A stretch of 14,534 nt of DNA from W0P28-013 sp963593685 (GTDB taxonomy: Bacteria > Bacteroidota > Bacteroidia > Bacteroidales > Paludibacteraceae), in assembly GCA_963593685.1 (NCBI GenBank), contig CAVBBP010000059.1:1-14534 (forward strand), read 5' to 3'. Below are positions 13,117 to 14,534 of this stretch, piece after piece. The position numbers and the translations under genes were made by a program. The notes under the pieces were generated by a model. It was not told where the DNA came from. It did no database searches and saw only the letters and a list, made by a program, of their open reading frames with translations. The first letter of the stretch is position 1. Every line of letters begins with the position of its first letter.

Positions 13117-14405
13117 AAAATCAGAAAATAGAATCAGCCGCCTCGCCGTGGCGTTGGATTCCGACGCTCTATTTTGCCGAAGGACTGCCAAATGTCGTTG
13201 TTACGGCACTCTCCGTGGTGATGTATATGCAGATGGGACTCACCGATGCCGAAGTGGGACTCTACACAGGTTGGCTCGCGCTGCCGTGGGTGGTGAAACC
13301 GCTCTGGAGTCCGTTTATCGACCTGCTGAAAACAAAACGCTGGTGGGTGCTTGCCATGCAACTGCTTATGGGGAGTGCGTTGGCTGGCATTGCGTTCACG
13401 CTGCCCACCGATTTTTGGTTCCAAGGCACTATGTTTTTTCTTTTCGCTATGGCGTTTGCCAGTGCCACACACGACATTTCGGCCGATGGCTTCTATATGC
13501 TCGAACTCGACGAACACAATCAGGCGAAATATGTGGGGCTGCGGAACACATTTTACCGCTTGGCGGTGATATTTGTCAATGGTGCGCTCGTTTCGGTGGC
13601 TGGCCTGCTGCAACACGCCCTTCAGTTGCCTGTGGCCTATTCGTGGACGCTCATTTTCTACGGATTGGCGGCACTTTTCATCGCTTTGTGGCTCTATCAT
13701 TGTAAGGTGATGCCGCGCCCCGCCGACGATGTCAATTCTGGCAAAACCGCAAGCCATGTCGCCGCCGAGTTGAAACAGATGATGAGCACCTTTTTCCGTA
13801 AATTCAGTGCAAAAGAGACACTTTTTGTGATGCTTTTTCTGCTGCTCTACCGATTCCCCGAAGCCCTGCTCAACACCATGACCAAAACTTTTCTCATGCG
13901 TCCCAATGCCGAAGGCGGACTAGGACTTTCTCCCGAAGAGTACGGCTTGGCGCAGGGTACTGTGGGGCTTATCGGGCTTCTGTTGGGCGGCATCATCGGT
14001 GGGCTGCTCGTCAGCCGCGACGGTATGAAACGCTGGCTTTGGCCGATGGTTTGCGCCATCACGCTGCCCGATGTGGTGTATATCTACCTTGCCTACACGC
14101 TCAATGCCAATATGTGGGTGGTGTCGTCGTGCCTTTTTGTGGAGCAATTTGGCTACGGATTTGGCTTCACCGTGCTCACGCTCTACATGCTTTTCTACAG
14201 TCAAGGAAAATTTCGCACAGCGCATTATTCCATCTGCACGGGCATTTCGTATCTTGGACTGATGTTGCCCGGAATGATGTCGGGCTACTTGAAAGATGCC
14301 GTCGGCTACAGTATGTTTTTCAACATCGTTATGGTGTGCTGCCTCATCTCTTTTCTTGTGGTTGCATTTCTGAAAATTGACCCCGATTTTGGCAAAAAAC
14401 GATAA
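13113..14405 (+). CDS. AmpG-like MFS permease (probable muropeptide transporter)
   Basis: A 430-residue major facilitator superfamily protein with about 12 hydrophobic segments, most like the AmpG/PAT group, which imports anhydro-muropeptides from the periplasm for recycling. Recognisable segments are LYFAEGLPNVVVTALSVVMY at the first helix; LYTGWLALPWVVKPLWSPFID, the AmpG-type loop and helix with the Lys-Pro-x-W-x-P-x-x-D core; ASATHDISADGFYMLEL on helix 4-5; and YRFPEALLNTMTKTFLM after the central loop. A charged central loop lies at about residues 205-240. The start is GTG 13113, overlapping the PrsW stop by 4 bp, so the gene is coupled to the SpoIID-PrsW unit. That context supports a peptidoglycan-recycling role, but other substrates such as siderophore breakdown products or sugars cannot be excluded by sequence alone. 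Confidence 0.88.
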   Translation: MKNQKIESAASPWRWIPTLYFAEGLPNVVVTALSVVMYMQMGLTDAEVGLYTGWLALPWVVKPLWSPFIDLLKTKRWWVLAMQLLMGSALAGIAFTLPTDFWFQGTMFFLFAMAFASATHDISADGFYMLELDEHNQAKYVGLRNTFYRLAVIFVNGALVSVAGLLQHALQLPVAYSWTLIFYGLAALFIALWLYHCKVMPRPADDVNSGKTASHVAAELKQMMSTFFRKFSAKETLFVMLFLLLYRFPEALLNTMTKTFLMRPNAEGGLGLSPEEYGLAQGTVGLIGLLLGGIIGGLLVSRDGMKRWLWPMVCAITLPDVVYIYLAYTLNANMWVVSSCLFVEQFGYGFGFTVLTLYMLFYSQGKFRTAHYSICTGISYLGLMLPGMMSGYLKDAVGYSMFFNIVMVCCLISFLVVAFLKIDPDFGKKR

Positions 14406-14408
14406 TTT

Positions 14409-14442
14409 CTCAAGATTGTCGAATAAAATTGAGGCTGTTTTT
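14409..14442 (+). terminator. Weak candidate terminator after the permease
   Basis: CTCAA (14409-14413) can pair with TTGAG (14429-14433), followed shortly by a T-run at 14438-14442. The stem is only 5 bp with a 15-nt loop, so this is tentative. The remaining sequence to 14534 is T-rich and holds no recognisable gene. Confidence 0.25.
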
Positions 14443-14534
14443 CTCCATTTTTGCTGATATTTTTACGGCGTTTGGGTTGCATTTTATGTTTTTCAGCACC
14501 CTTTTTTCTGTTTTTTCGATTTTTATAGTATTGA

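Overview
The window looks like chromosomal DNA from a Bacteroidota bacterium, most likely a gut-type Bacteroidales. Three things point there. There are two clean promoters of the Bacteroidota type (TTTG, a 19-20 nt spacer, TANNTTTG). Shine-Dalgarno sequences are mostly absent. Several proteins are of families typical of this phylum: a DUF3078 outer-membrane protein, DUF4922, and a Rieske-like lipoprotein with the histidine ligands missing. All eleven genes I accept lie on the + strand. No rRNA, tRNA, CRISPR array, transposase or phage gene was seen.

Layout. (1) 1-1856: a low-complexity leader, then murF coupled by a 4-bp GTGA overlap to a small Rieske-like lipoprotein gene. (2) 1857-2182: repeat-rich spacer. 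(3) 2183-3385: a class I/II PLP aminotransferase. (4) 3386-3550: spacer. (5) 3551-6264: hflX (TTG start) coupled by an ATGA overlap to a DUF3078 protein whose N-terminal half carries an exact 10-residue repeat. (6) 6265-6659: a spacer packed with palindromic and tandem repeats, ending in a strong promoter. (7) 6660-8114: a glycosyltransferase with a GT2 domain. (8) 8107-9802: an AbiE type IV toxin-antitoxin pair with its own promoter and two identical 23-bp palindromes upstream. (9) 9846-14405: a DUF4922 (HIT/GalT-like) protein, then SpoIID/LytB, a PrsW-type membrane protease and an AmpG-like MFS permease; the last three are overlapped or tightly coupled.

How the genes may work together. MurF, SpoIID and the AmpG-like permease all point to peptidoglycan synthesis, cleavage and reuse. 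The glycosyltransferase and the HIT-like protein would fit sugar or nucleotide-sugar chemistry in the same theme. The AbiE pair sits between the glycosyltransferase and DUF4922, is visibly poorer in GC (two 60-base lines counted by hand gave 42%, against 55% and 62% for lines in the flanking genes), and has its own promoter. It therefore looks like a later insertion into this cell-envelope cluster.

The long spacers are not random. They share a small set of modules: short palindromes, an alternative-hairpin element present twice, a TAG-starting 33-bp element that follows genes, and A-rich tandem words just before start codons. These recur in several spacers, once in inverted orientation. Together with the AbiE operators and the split envelope cluster, they are the most interesting content.
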